This document shows, in pieces, positions 46,191 through 56,900 of a DNA stretch of 64,000 bases (positions are counted from its first letter, which is position 1; every line of letters begins with the position of its first letter). The DNA lies in assembly GCA_003116975.1 (NCBI GenBank), contig BGKB01000069.1, positions 248,001-312,000 of the forward strand. Direction: 5' to 3'. Position numbers and translations under genes: made by a program. A model generated the notes under the pieces. The model saw only the letters and a list, made by a program, of their open reading frames with translations, searched no databases and was not told the DNA's origin. The DNA is from Aurantiochytrium sp. KH105 (lineage: Eukaryota > Sar > Bigyra > Thraustochytrida > Thraustochytriidae).

Positions 46191-47330
46191 TCAGGAGTTG
46201 GAGCGAATATGGGAATCTAGGCATTCGATGTTGGGCTGCAGACGGTCTGCTTCTGCAAGTGCCTCCAAGAGAGCAGATGGCGAGTTGCGATTGGGCCCAA
46301 CCAAAATAATGCCAAGCCCAAAGGCCATGGCAAGAATGCGCGCGCGAAGACTCTGTGGCAAAGCATCAAGCTGATCTCGAGAGGCTGCTTGCGAAGCAAT
46401 TTCTGTGCAGGGTCTGCACTGGCCCTGGCTGCCCGTCATGATGTGCAAAATCTGTCGCGTGTTCTCAATGGCGGCGCATCGGAGATAACGTAACAGGGGT
46501 AACGCGTTGACGTGTTGACCAGGTTGCGCCAGAACGGTTTTCGGCGAGTATTCGAGCAGGCGAAGCACAATGCGATCGTGGCGGCGACGAGCAGCACTTT
46601 GGACGGCAAGGTTTGCGTTGACGGCTGGATCGACATCTGGACGTCGCAATATGGCGTCAACAATGTCGCTGTGTCCAAGCTCGCAGGCACTGGCGAGCGC
46701 GGTGATCCGAAATGAGTTAGCTCGATTCACGTCAACAGCAGCGGTGACGGGGTGTTCTCGCGCAATGAGGAGTTTGACGACGGCCTCGTGGCCCTTGGAC
46801 GCCGCTAGAATGAGCGCCGAGTTGTGGTGCGAGCTGTGCGCATTGATGTCGGCAAGCCCACGATGCACGAGCGTACGCACCACGCGCTCCCGGCCATTGC
46901 TTGCAGCGATCAATAGAGCATTGTTGAAATGAGCACGCGTACGCTGTGTGTCAAGATGCTTGCTGACCTCGAGCAAGGTGCGCGCGAGACCATGAAATGC
47001 ACAGAGGAGCAGCACCTGAACGAGCTCGCCTTCTGACTGATGCTGCAGCCGCGTGCTAAAGTCCTGGTCATGAAACTCGTGCTCGAATTCCTGCAGCTCG
47101 TCCATGGAGATGCGGTCCACGTGCCGCGCCCACAAGCAGCCGCGCAACAAGAGCCGCTGCAAGCTGCGCGCTCTTCGTCCCGCCTTCGTCACGACGGGCA
47201 GCATGACGCACGCGATGCTCCACCACGCCGCGGTCCCGACGACAACCGTCGTGAGAGCCCCCAGAGCGAGCGTCGCCACGGCTCGCGAGCCCAGGTCCGT
47301 CGCGGCCAGCACGTTCATGGCGACCATCAT
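46191..47330 (-). CDS. Ankyrin-repeat protein with N-terminal membrane anchor
   Basis: A 379-residue protein. The frame continues far upstream through GC-rich sequence, but the ATG pair at 47330/47327 fits best because it precedes a hydrophobic helix (residues ~15-42, TLALGALTTVVVGTAAWWSI). Three to four ankyrin units follow: NALLIAASNGRERVVRTLVHRG, SALILAASKGHEAVVKLLI, TALASACELGHSDIVDAILRR and a weaker AVQSAARRRHDRIVLRLLEY. A second hydrophobic stretch near the C-terminus (ILAMAFGLGIILVG) could also enter a membrane. Ankyrin repeats bind proteins and no enzyme domain is present, so the role is unknown. It is divergent from the Nudix gene with 1.1 kb between the starts. Confidence 0.75.
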   Translation of the reverse strand: MMVAMNVLAATDLGSRAVATLALGALTTVVVGTAAWWSIACVMLPVVTKAGRRARSLQRLLLRGCLWARHVDRISMDELQEFEHEFHDQDFSTRLQHQSEGELVQVLLLCAFHGLARTLLEVSKHLDTQRTRAHFNNALLIAASNGRERVVRTLVHRGLADINAHSSHHNSALILAASKGHEAVVKLLIAREHPVTAAVDVNRANSFRITALASACELGHSDIVDAILRRPDVDPAVNANLAVQSAARRRHDRIVLRLLEYSPKTVLAQPGQHVNALPLLRYLRCAAIENTRQILHIMTGSQGQCRPCTEIASQAASRDQLDALPQSLRARILAMAFGLGIILVGPNRNSPSALLEALAEADRLQPNIECLDSHIRSNS

Positions 47331-48412
47331 CCCGAGCTCAGGTGCGAGCGCTGCGCTCGGTCTCGCCCTGGCCGCGCGACAGCCGCGACGAGCTCCAGAC
47401 GCGCAGGCAGGTCTTGGCCGTCGCGCGGAGCCGAAGGCGCTCTGCGTCTCCCTTGCCCCGAGCGGCCGCGGGGCTCGACTGTCTCGAGCGCGTCGTTTCC
47501 GCGCGCGCAGAGTACGCGCCAGGAACCCGCGCGCAGCTCGCCGCGCCGCGGTCGCGCTCGCCTCGGCCGCGCGGGCGGGCGCGCGGCGCGGGCGCGCGGC
47601 GGAGAGGCAGGCCGCCCGCGGGGCTGGCGCGTACTCTGCGCGGCCCGAGCGAGCGCCGCTTGGCGCGCGGGCGGCGGCGAGGCGAGCGAGCGAGCGAGGC
47701 CGTGCTGGGACATGGCACATGTACCCGGCGCCGCAGCCATGCCGGCACGGCAGGCAGGCAGGCGGCCGGCCTCGGGGCCCGCCGCCGGGGCCGCCGCGGC
47801 GGCGGGAGCGCCGGGGACGCGAGCGTCTGCACGCCGCGCCGCGCGGCGAGCCGTGGCGCGAGGCGTTGGCGGAGCTTGGATGCGAAGGATACGAGCCGCC
47901 AGGGCGAAGGCGAATGAATGAATGTCTGATCGCTCCCGCGCGCGAGGCAGACCGCCAGGCGACGCGAGCGCCGCGCACGCCGCGCGCCCGCCCGCCCGGC
48001 CACGTGCGCGTGCGCGGCGCGAGGCCGAGGCCGAGGATCCCCGGCGGAGCGGCGCGCGGGAGGGCGATGGTGGCATGCGCTGATGTTGTTATGGCACAAT
48101 GCGCGCGTCGCAAAACCCCAACTCCGAGGGCCTCGCGACGCTGCACCCGAAGCGCGGCGGCGGCGAGGACGGCGGACGCGCGGCGCGAGGGGAGGGGGGA
48201 GGCGAGGGGAGAGGACGTCTGCCTGGAGCCGCGCGCAGGTGCAGCCCGCGCGCGCACCAGCGGCGGCGAGGCGCGCAGGAGCGGCGCCGGACCAGCGACC
48301 AGGCTCGAGGAAACCAAACCAACTGCGCCCGACCAGACCCCGCTCGCGAAGCTAGCTCGCGACGCTCGAGACGCTCGCGACGCTTGCTTGCTGGCTTGCT
48401 GGCTTGCTTGCT

Positions 48413-48446
<34 letters not shown>

Positions 48447-48475
48447 TCGCTTACGAGACGCAGCCCGGAGCGAGG
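47331..48475. other. GC-rich divergent promoter spacer
   Basis: This spacer between the ankyrin and Nudix starts is very GC-rich (47340-48060). It contains CTTG/GGCTT short repeats (48381-48412) and an ACGC/GCAC tetramer array (48413-48445). Open frames on both strands are compositional. Confidence 0.5.
48413..48445. repeat. (GCAC)8 microsatellite
   Basis: About eight tandem tetramers ending ~30 bp upstream of the Nudix ATG. They could lie within its 5' leader. Confidence 0.9.
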
Positions 48476-50122
48476 ATGATGGCGGCGCGGAGCCACGACG
48501 CAGCGCGAGGGCTTGCGCGCGGCATAGTCTCGGCGTCGAGGAGGCCGGTATGCTCGAGGCCGACCTCCTCAGCGGCGACGTCGGTGGCGACGGCGTCAAC
48601 GACGGCGACGGCGCGAATCCTGAGGAGAAAGGCGACGCCAGCGACGAGAAGAGCAAGCCTGACGTGCAGGGGACTGATGGAGGAAGGAATGCGGTGCCAT
48701 GATGCGAGAGTTGCGACAGGGGGTCTGCTCGAGCAGAGCGCATCGGCGTGGGGAGCACGACGCTCGATGGGAACCAAGTCCCGTCCCGCCAGGACGGAAC
48801 CACCGCTACCCGCCGAGTCGCTCCACATGGCGTCCACTCTTGACAACGACGACGAGGAAACCGCCGAGGAGCTAACGGACCACAACAGGATATTGACCAA
48901 GTCGCCCAAGAAGCAAACATCGTCAGAAGAGGCCGCTGCAAAGGTGGCCGCATCCGCTGCGACATTGACAGTGAATCCTGCTGACGTCATTCATCATGAT
49001 GACGATGATGATGGAGGCAGCGATGAAGAGGTGGACGAAGCCCTGGCAAACGCAAAGGAAAAGACGGAAGATGTCAAGGAGAGCTTCGAGGACGTTATGG
49101 TGGAACGACTCATTGCGTGGCTTGACAAAAAGGAGGACTCGGGATTCCGAGGTTCATTCGTCTCTGGTCGCAAGAGCGACGACCTTGACGCCTTGGTGAA
49201 CCATTACACGGCACCGGCGCTGGCACGTGCCTTGCGCGACCGCGAAGAAGTTCTTGCAGAGTGCGCCTCGGTGGTGTGCTCGGGGACCGGACAGCTTGAG
49301 CCGGAGGCCCTCAAGCTGGCGCGGGACCTTTTGTCACCTTATGCGGTCCTGCAGGCGCCCTCCGCGGGTCGTCCCATGTACAGAGAGACAAGCATGGACC
49401 AGTGGGATGTGGAAGACCCAACCCCCGAGGAAATTTCGGCGCTACGCGACGCTCGCAAGTACGTGCTGCCGGACTTTCGTGAGGGCGGGCTCTTTCACCC
49501 CGACGTTTTGAACCGTCTGCGGAAACGACTCAATCGCTTGCCACGAGAAATATCAAGTCGCGCCCGCAAGCGGGCTTCCGTCATCATTCCTCTTTGCCAC
49601 GTCCGAAACGTTCCTTCTGTGCTCTTTACCCAGCGCTCGCACAAGATCAACCGGCACAAGGGCGAGGTCTGCTTTCCGGGAGGCATGATTGATGACTCGG
49701 ACCGCAGCGTCGTGGACGCTGGCTTGCGAGAACTGCACGAAGAGGTCGGTATTCCACCGGGGGTGGTCAACGTGCTTGGGATTCTGCGAAGCGACTGGTC
49801 TGAACTTGCAGCCATCACGGGCGTGGCCGTCACCCCAGTCGTCGGGTATCTTGGGGCCTTTGAGGAGCTTAAGCTCGACCCGAACCCGGACGAGGTTCGC
49901 GATTCCTTTACAGTGCCCGTGAGTGCCCTTTTGGATCAGGACAACTGGGTCGTAAGGGACTACTCGCCGCCCGTTTTTCGCGAGAAGAATGCTCCCAAGG
50001 ATCGCGTCATTTGGGGGCTCACCGGATACATTTTGCACCGTTTCATGCGATTGTTGCCGTCAGTTGTCTTTGACAAACATGTCGTTACGCGTGAGTTTTC
50101 CTTGGGTGACGGCATGCACTAA
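48476..50122 (+). CDS. Nudix hydrolase of the CoA diphosphatase type with long N-terminal extension
   Basis: A 548-residue protein. The ATG pair at 48476/48479 follows a TTG-opened frame and gives MMAARSHDAARGLARGIVSASRRP, an Arg/Ala/Ser-rich, acid-free presequence of mitochondrial type. An internal ATG at 48827 (MASTLDNDDEE) would give an untargeted form. The Nudix domain is C-terminal (~residues 355-530). It has the CoA-pyrophosphatase motif LFTQRSHKINRHKGEVCFPGG, then the Nudix box GGMIDDSDRSVVDAGLRELHEEVGI, with REL-x-EEVG intact and Asp/Ser at the usually less strict positions. These enzymes (NUDT7/8, Pcd1p) hydrolyse CoA or acyl-CoA to 3',5'-ADP and phosphopantetheine. About 250 residues between presequence and Nudix domain are acidic, then helical (VMVERLIAWLDKKEDSG), and I do not recognise them. 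Confidence 0.88.
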   Translation: MMAARSHDAARGLARGIVSASRRPVCSRPTSSAATSVATASTTATARILRRKATPATRRASLTCRGLMEEGMRCHDARVATGGLLEQSASAWGARRSMGTKSRPARTEPPLPAESLHMASTLDNDDEETAEELTDHNRILTKSPKKQTSSEEAAAKVAASAATLTVNPADVIHHDDDDDGGSDEEVDEALANAKEKTEDVKESFEDVMVERLIAWLDKKEDSGFRGSFVSGRKSDDLDALVNHYTAPALARALRDREEVLAECASVVCSGTGQLEPEALKLARDLLSPYAVLQAPSAGRPMYRETSMDQWDVEDPTPEEISALRDARKYVLPDFREGGLFHPDVLNRLRKRLNRLPREISSRARKRASVIIPLCHVRNVPSVLFTQRSHKINRHKGEVCFPGGMIDDSDRSVVDAGLRELHEEVGIPPGVVNVLGILRSDWSELAAITGVAVTPVVGYLGAFEELKLDPNPDEVRDSFTVPVSALLDQDNWVVRDYSPPVFREKNAPKDRVIWGLTGYILHRFMRLLPSVVFDKHVVTREFSLGDGMH

Positions 50123-50393
50123 CAACAAGTCACTTCGTCTCATTCACGCGATGCTAGTGTCCAATCGATGTTAGATCCTGAAAATACATTTTTGGCTATA
50201 CTTGACGACGGCACCACCATTGATTGCAACTTCGATCCGTATTTACTTGGGAGGTCTTTGTGCAAGCACATGAGTAGATTGTGAAGATTACTTTATTCGC
50301 GAGCTCGGCAAAAGCACCCATCCGAACATGTGGTGATCTTTGTACGTATGTGGCGCGAGAATGCGTGCTTTAAAGTGAAAAATGTCGGCGTTC

Positions 50394-51353
50394 TTACTCT
50401 CCGCTCGTGTGACGCATAATTTCCGCCTGGATAACCTCCAAAAGACCTGATGGCGAGGGAGCAAGACACGTCATAACTTGAGGCTGCGCAGCGTGCGCCA
50501 AAAGGGCTGCGCCGTCTGATTCGAGACTTGCCGCAGAAGTCTTACCAATGGCAACGAGACGCACGTCTGAAGCCAGCGACTGCGCCGACGATGCGCCCGC
50601 AATACAAGTGACTCCGCTAGGACTGAAAAAGACGGCAAACCTTGGAACAGAAGGTGAATCGTTTATTGTTGCCTCTTGCAACCTTGTCCACTCCTCTGGA
50701 AGTGCCGGAGACGGGTCTGGAATGGTGCGGTAGACGACAATTTCTTCCATTGAAATGCCAGCCTCCTGCAGCCCGTGTGGAATCGTGTCTCTGCGTAGGT
50801 TTCCGCTCACAAAGAGAACGCGGCGAGACGCTTTGGCTTCTCCCACCCAGGCGAGAATTTCGGGAAGAAGGTCCTTTGCAGACCCTGCTTTATCCATGCT
50901 TTTGCTTGCAAAGGTTCCGAGTCTCGAGGCTGTCTCTTCACCTACTGGAAAGGAGCGTAGCCAAGATGGTACATTTGCACGCTCGTCCACGGAAAGTGTT
51001 GTTTCAAGCAAACGTAGAGCATCCGCGATGACTTCTGCGGCTCTTGGGCTCGTGACGACGACTCCAAGCTGGCCCGGGCTCGCGTCGCCAGGTTGGGCCT
51101 TGAGTATGGCGTCCACTACGCGCTGAGCAGCATTGGGAGTCCTTTCAAAGGCGAGCACTGGACAGTATGATACCGTGCCATTACGCGGAGCAAGGGTTGT
51201 TGCATATTTGCATGGCTTTGCAGGCTCCTTGAGCAGAAGCACTTTGAACGGTGGAAGCGAAGGCGGCTTCGGTACCGCCGCTAGCTCAGGCGCTGGCGCA
51301 GGTGCCGGCTCCGGCGTCGCTGCTGACGCGGACGCCTCCTCATTCGAAGCCAT
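50394..51353 (-). CDS. UROS: Uroporphyrinogen-III synthase
   Basis: A 319-residue protein. It cyclises hydroxymethylbilane with inversion of ring D to uroporphyrinogen III in haem biosynthesis. The frame opens at a TTG (51380), and the ATG at 51353 (MASNEEASAS) is the likely start. The family is poorly conserved, but its spaced landmarks are present: VVVTSPRAAEVIADAL, FPVGEETASRLG, NLRRDTIPHGLQEAGI with EEIVVYRT, AVFFSPSGVTCI, VRLVAIGKTSAASLES and a closing PSPSGLLEVIQ. The two-domain spacing fits HemD/UROS. The first ~35 residues are an Ala/Pro-rich leader without basic residues, so I see no clear plastid or mitochondrial signal and expect a cytosolic enzyme. Confidence 0.88.
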   Translation of the reverse strand: MASNEEASASAATPEPAPAPAPELAAVPKPPSLPPFKVLLLKEPAKPCKYATTLAPRNGTVSYCPVLAFERTPNAAQRVVDAILKAQPGDASPGQLGVVVTSPRAAEVIADALRLLETTLSVDERANVPSWLRSFPVGEETASRLGTFASKSMDKAGSAKDLLPEILAWVGEAKASRRVLFVSGNLRRDTIPHGLQEAGISMEEIVVYRTIPDPSPALPEEWTRLQEATINDSPSVPRFAVFFSPSGVTCIAGASSAQSLASDVRLVAIGKTSAASLESDGAALLAHAAQPQVMTCLAPSPSGLLEVIQAEIMRHTSGE

Positions 51354-52699
51354 CGCGTGCCTGCGTGGTATCTTTCTCAAAGTTCGCGGCGCTGGCCGAC
51401 GGAAACCTAGGACCCCGATCAGCTTGTGCGCGGCCGCCTGAGCGCACGGCCTTGCCCGTCGCCTGGTCGCTAGCTAGCTAGCTAGCTTGTTCGGCTTACT
51501 CTCGCTTGCTCTGATGTTTCTCCGCCTACCTTGCTTTCTCGCACTTCCCTCCCCCTGCTTATTCCCTTTTGCTTGAGGGCACAGAGCGCCGCACCGCGAC
51601 TTCGTGGAGCCCGCCGACGCAAGCGCGGACCTCGTCCGGTGCGCGACATGCCGATGTCGCGCGCGATCTACATCTGGCTGGCCGCGCTGGGCTCTGCGCG
51701 ATCCGCGGCATCCCAGATCTTCTTGCAGGTCAGACACGTGTTCTTGGGCTCGGTGGGAAAGCGCACAGCGGCAATAATAGCCGTTGATTGGAACCCTTTT
51801 TTTGATGCGAGTTCGAGCTGCGATGAGCCCGCACCGCACGCGCCCGTCGCAGCCGCTGCCGCCAAGAGCTGGAGACGGAGCGCGGGAGATGTTCAGGTGG
51901 ATTCGAGACCGCGCGTCGGAAATGCTGCTGCTGCTGTTGCTGTTGCTGACCGTGCCGCTACGAGTGTGTCCGCGCGAGGAATGGAATGGAGAGAAGAAGA
52001 GGAAAACCATCATTTGGTGTGATGTAAGCAAGCGCGCTGCAGCCTGCTGCGGCTGGCTGCCGAGACGAGTTGACCGCCGCCGCTGCACAAAGCGGCATCA
52101 GAGCCAGCCACAGCAGCGTTGGCAGTTGCGAACTTCCTCGTTGGCCGCCCCGGCGGCGCGAAGCGGTGGCCGCAGGAGAGCGGTTAGAGAGCATGTAAAT
52201 TTGGCCGTTTTAGAGAGGCGCGACTCAGAGTCAGCCAGATGTGACTTGTTCGGCCAGCGGCCATCGCTGATGCGTTTCTTTTGGCGGCGGTCATTGAAAG
52301 TCGCATAGTGTTTGCGTCCGCACCGAAAGCGCGTCTCGCTCACATGCATAGACGGAGAGCGAGCGAGCGAGCGAGCGAGCGAGCGAGCGTCCAAGCGGTT
52401 ACCTGCGAATCGTCCGACTTTCCGCCCATACGTTTCTGCGTGGATTTTGCCATTTTATCTTTGCAAGACCCGCGCTTTTCACCCAAATCGCCATTTTGCC
52501 CCAGTGGACTACCCCTCCAGAACCCGCTCAGCCCCGTCATGCACTCACTTTTGCCGCACTATAACCACTGCCTCCGACCACGTCAGTGGTAGAGGTGGAG
52601 AAGACGGGTCCTTTGAGCCAGTGTGGGGGGGGACCAGCACGTGCGGCGCCGTTGGGAGGGGCGTCCCCAGTGGCATCTGCGCAAAGGGAGTTGCGGGCT

Positions 52700-53024
52700 T
52701 GCGGCGGCGATAGTCCACTTGCGCGCGTGCATAGGTCCCTGTGCGGGCAGCGATGCAAGTGGAGAATGGCGCGAGGAAGGGGCGTTTCGGGCTCGGGGGC
52801 AACGCTCAAGCGAGGTTCCGGCGTTTGCGGACTTGCGGGCGCGGCGCGCAAGTGGCGAATGGTTGCGCGCAAGTGGCGAATGGCGGCGCGCGCGGAGCGT
52901 GGATAAGTGGCGGCGGCGCGGCAGGTGCCGGCGCGGATAGCGAGTTGCGCGGCGGCATAACCCACTTGCGCGGCGGCGCGGCCGATTTGCGGCTTCGCCA
53001 TAGCGCACTTGCGGCGCGCCGATA
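52700..53024. repeat. Degenerate ~21-bp minisatellite in both orientations
   Basis: Units built on gcgcaagtggcgaatgg occur at 52844 and 52865 (21-bp period). Related gcaagtgg lies at 52755. The inverted form CACTTGCG recurs at 52716, 52963 and 53005, with degenerate units between at ~21-bp spacing. Confidence 0.75.
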
Positions 53025-53087
53025 GGACACGGCGCGAGAGAGACAGAAAGACGGAAAAGAAAAGACAAGACAGAAAAGAAGGAAAAA

Positions 53088-53245
<158 letters not shown>

Positions 53246-53996
53246 GCAGGGAAAGGAGAATTCAAAACGAGGCAGCACAACGAGAAGGCGAGGCCGGCCA
53301 GGCAGAGGCAGGCAGGCAGCTCGCGCCACTGCGGCTGCGCGGCGTCCGCCCGCGGCAGCGCGCCCCTCCTTCCCTCGCTCCCTCCCTCCCTCCCTCCCTC
53401 CCTCCCACGCTCCCTCGGCCGCGGCCCCGCGCGTGTGCAGCGCGAGGAAAGCAGCGGCAGGGCAGCCAGCCGGCGCGAGTTCGGACGCGAGCTCGATCCA
53501 ATCCATCCGGCGCGCGGCAGCTCGCCCCGCGCGCTCGCTCGCGAGCGGACGCGCGTGCGTGCGTGCGCGGCCGCGCCCTCCCGGCCGCGCCCGCTCGCCG
53601 GCGGGCCCGGCACTCGCGCGCAAGAGGCAGGCGCGGCATCGTTCTTAAAAATATATAAAAGCAGACAAGCAGGGAAAGAGAGCGCGAGACCCATCCCGGC
53701 GAGGCGCCGCGACTCGCCTCGCCTCGCCTCGCCTCGCCTCGCGTGGTCCCGCCTCGCGTCCCTCTCTCCCGGCCCTTCGCCCGCCCGTCCTCGCGGCGCG
53801 TGGGTTCGGCCCCGCGCAGGACCGGCCGGCCGGCCAGCACGCGCCGAGGAGGCTGGGGCGTGTCCCGGAGACCGGCCTCCACCGAGGCGAGCCTCTGGTC
53901 GAACAGAGCTATACGTGCGTGGAGAAGGTCGGCCTCTTGCGGCAAGCGGGCAGAGAAAGCGTCGTCGAGCCGAGCAGACCTCGGCCGCGAGCAAAG

Positions 53997-56900
53997 ATGC
54001 GCGACGGCGGCCCGAAACAGATGGAGGACGTGCAGACCGCCCGGAAGGAGCGGAACCGCAAGCGCAGGCGACGCACGGCCATAGGGTGGACTCGGGCGTC
54101 GTGCGCGGCCATCATGGTGGCTGCGCTCGCGCTCGGCGCCTTTCTTTCGGCCGATGCGAAATGGACAAAGACCAAAGACGGAGTCACGATCTCGTGCGAG
54201 CCGGACTATACGGGTACGAGCTACGAGGACCTTGACGAGGGTAATAAAGAGGTCATTACCTGCTACCAGGGAAGCTGGCTGTACTCGAGATATTGCACAA
54301 ATAACTCGCTGACAGAGACGTGCGTTTCTCAGCGGACGTTTGGGACGCTCGAATGTGCAAGTACAAACGGGCAATATACGCCCTTTGTGGAAAGTGGGAA
54401 CACACTTGAGAAGGACACCGGCTGGTGCGCCATTTCGCAGATTTATAATCGAAACTCTGTGGCCCCAGACTCGCTTTCATCGCGAACGGCATGGCTCTAT
54501 TGCAACTGCAACAGCTCGTCCTATGTTCCACCCCTGGCTAGCATGGATGAAACTGTGTTCGAGGAATCTCGTATACGCGATCTGTGGAACAAGACGCAAA
54601 GAATACCATATAAATCGGGAGAGAAAAAGAAAATCGCCAACATGTATCTGGACGAAAGTTCAGTCACGGTCGCATGCGCGGACTACGGAAAGTTCAATGG
54701 GCACACGTACAGTCTATATGACGCGTGCTTGCCATACAAATCCAGGAATGACATTAACGCGATGAAGACCGCGGTATCTGATGCCTTGTCAGTGGAGATC
54801 ACGGGCTGGTGCCCAACAGAGATCGATGACGATAACAAGTTTGTCAAAGGTGGGCTGTGCACGACCACAACAACTTACTCCGAATCGGTCATACCAACCC
54901 CGCAACCGACACCCTTTCCAACGCTGCAGCCAACACTGGCGCCGGTCGTACCTACGCTATCGCCGACACCAGGTCCCACTGCCACGCCAACAACGCTGGC
55001 CCCAACAAAGTATCCAACGTCTGCACCGACGCCAGCGCCCACGCGTCCGCTTTATGCTGCAATCCATGTTCATTTCCTCATGGCCTTTCAAGAAATGCCA
55101 AACGCGAACGGCAGCAAGACCGAAGACGGCGACCCTAACGTGGACGCCACCGTGGCGCCCACTGCCGGGGAAACTGAGCTGGGGAATAGTACAGAGTCCA
55201 CGCCAGCGCCTTCGGTCGCTCCATTAAACATGACAAACGCAACGAACTCCACGTCAGAGGAAGAGACAGATGCCGGAACACGACGTGTACTGTCCGGCCC
55301 CCTTGTTCGGAGCGGGGGGCTGCGAGAAATCTCCTTCCGCAAGCTGCAAAGCGAACATGTTAAGGTGAGCGATACCGTGCAGGCTCTCCGATGTTTGATG
55401 CAGGAAATGGTCTTCAACGAGACCATAATTGTTGAAGCCATGGGGCTTAGCAATAGCCAGTCCTTGGATGAACCCCGTCTCGCGTACTTGTCGGACGATT
55501 TTGACGGTAGTCAGCTCATTCCCAATGCAAAGGTTCTCGTGGACACGTGTACATCCTTTACGCCTGCGCAGAACAGCCCCTTGTATGGAGCCACGGTTCT
55601 GTGTGAGGTAGATATGCCCGTCGTCACAGATACGCAAACGCGGTACTCTACGCCTCAGCCCACTGCATTACCAACGATTGCTCCTCCTCCCACGTCTACG
55701 CCAACGACGGCCGCTCCGACGCCAACAACAGCTCCGTCGACAATGGGCCCTTCGGCATCTTTTGCGCCCTCAGACGCTTCGAACGATGTTGACAACAGGC
55801 GTCGATTCCTCCAAGACGAGGTCACGTTGGCGCCCTCTTCACCTGCTGCTGATGTGAACAGCACGACGTCACCATCGCCAACGCCTGGGCCGACGGAGAC
55901 TACTCCCGAGACACAGACAGCGGCCCCAACAAGTCCACCCGTTTCCGCAGCGCCTACAAGTGCGCCCACCGCAAGCTCTGTCATCTCGTTGGACACCTAT
56001 CTTCTCTTTCTCTTTGGCAATGCCACGAATTCTCCGCTCTTTAGCGAGCAGCGCTATGCATTGGCGGACGGCTTTGCAATGCTCGTGTCTCCATCGTGGG
56101 TCACGCAACAGCAGGAGGAAACGACGACGACGACGACAACGACTTCGTCGTCTGGGTCGAGCGCAGCAATTCAGCTTCCTTACACGGTATCTGGTGCGTC
56201 TGAGCTCCGTGATCGGGACGTGGAGAGCGTAGACAATGACGACGAGTACCATTGCCCTGTGAACATTACAGTCCTGCAAGGTTTGAGTACACCAACAACG
56301 CCGCCAACCTTGCAACCTATTGCGCCTGTGATCGGTGCACAAAATAGCCTGGGAATCATCGTTGGGACCAGCCTTGCCGGTGCGGCTCTGTTGAGTCTCG
56401 TTCTCGGCTGTTGCTTCAAAAAACGTCTGCGTAAATTGTGCGGTATTCTCAGCAAGGACGAGGAGGCAATTGAAGACGAGTACAGCAAGGATTCCTCAAT
56501 TGGAGGTAAATCGCTGCCCAAATCGTTCAGTAGCAGTGCGCACGAGCACGGAAACCCCGAGCTGTTGGCTTTTGAGTCGCGGTCTTCACATGGGGCTGTC
56601 TCATCGCGAGATTCGCGAGGCGGAAAAAATCGCTCGCAATCTTCACTGGATGCCTCTTCGGAAGGGACGCACTCCTCAGGCATGGGAGATTTGGACGTCA
56701 ACATGGACGAGCTCGTCATGGGACCCGTTATTGGCATGGGAAGCAGTGGACGCATCTTCAAAGCCATGTACTGCGGGTCAGAGGTCGCTGTCAAGGAGTT
56801 CTTTCCACGGTCCAGCAGGGGGGCACAAAGTGGTCGGGCCAGTTTAAGCCGTCAGTCCACGGCAAGTGCCGGGGAAGCGAGTAGTGGCGGTGGGTCGCGT

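Noticed and set aside
47104-48702. 532-codon plus-strand frame antisense to the ankyrin gene 5' region
   Set aside because: Arg/Ala-rich compositional frame that runs across the promoter and into another frame of the Nudix gene.
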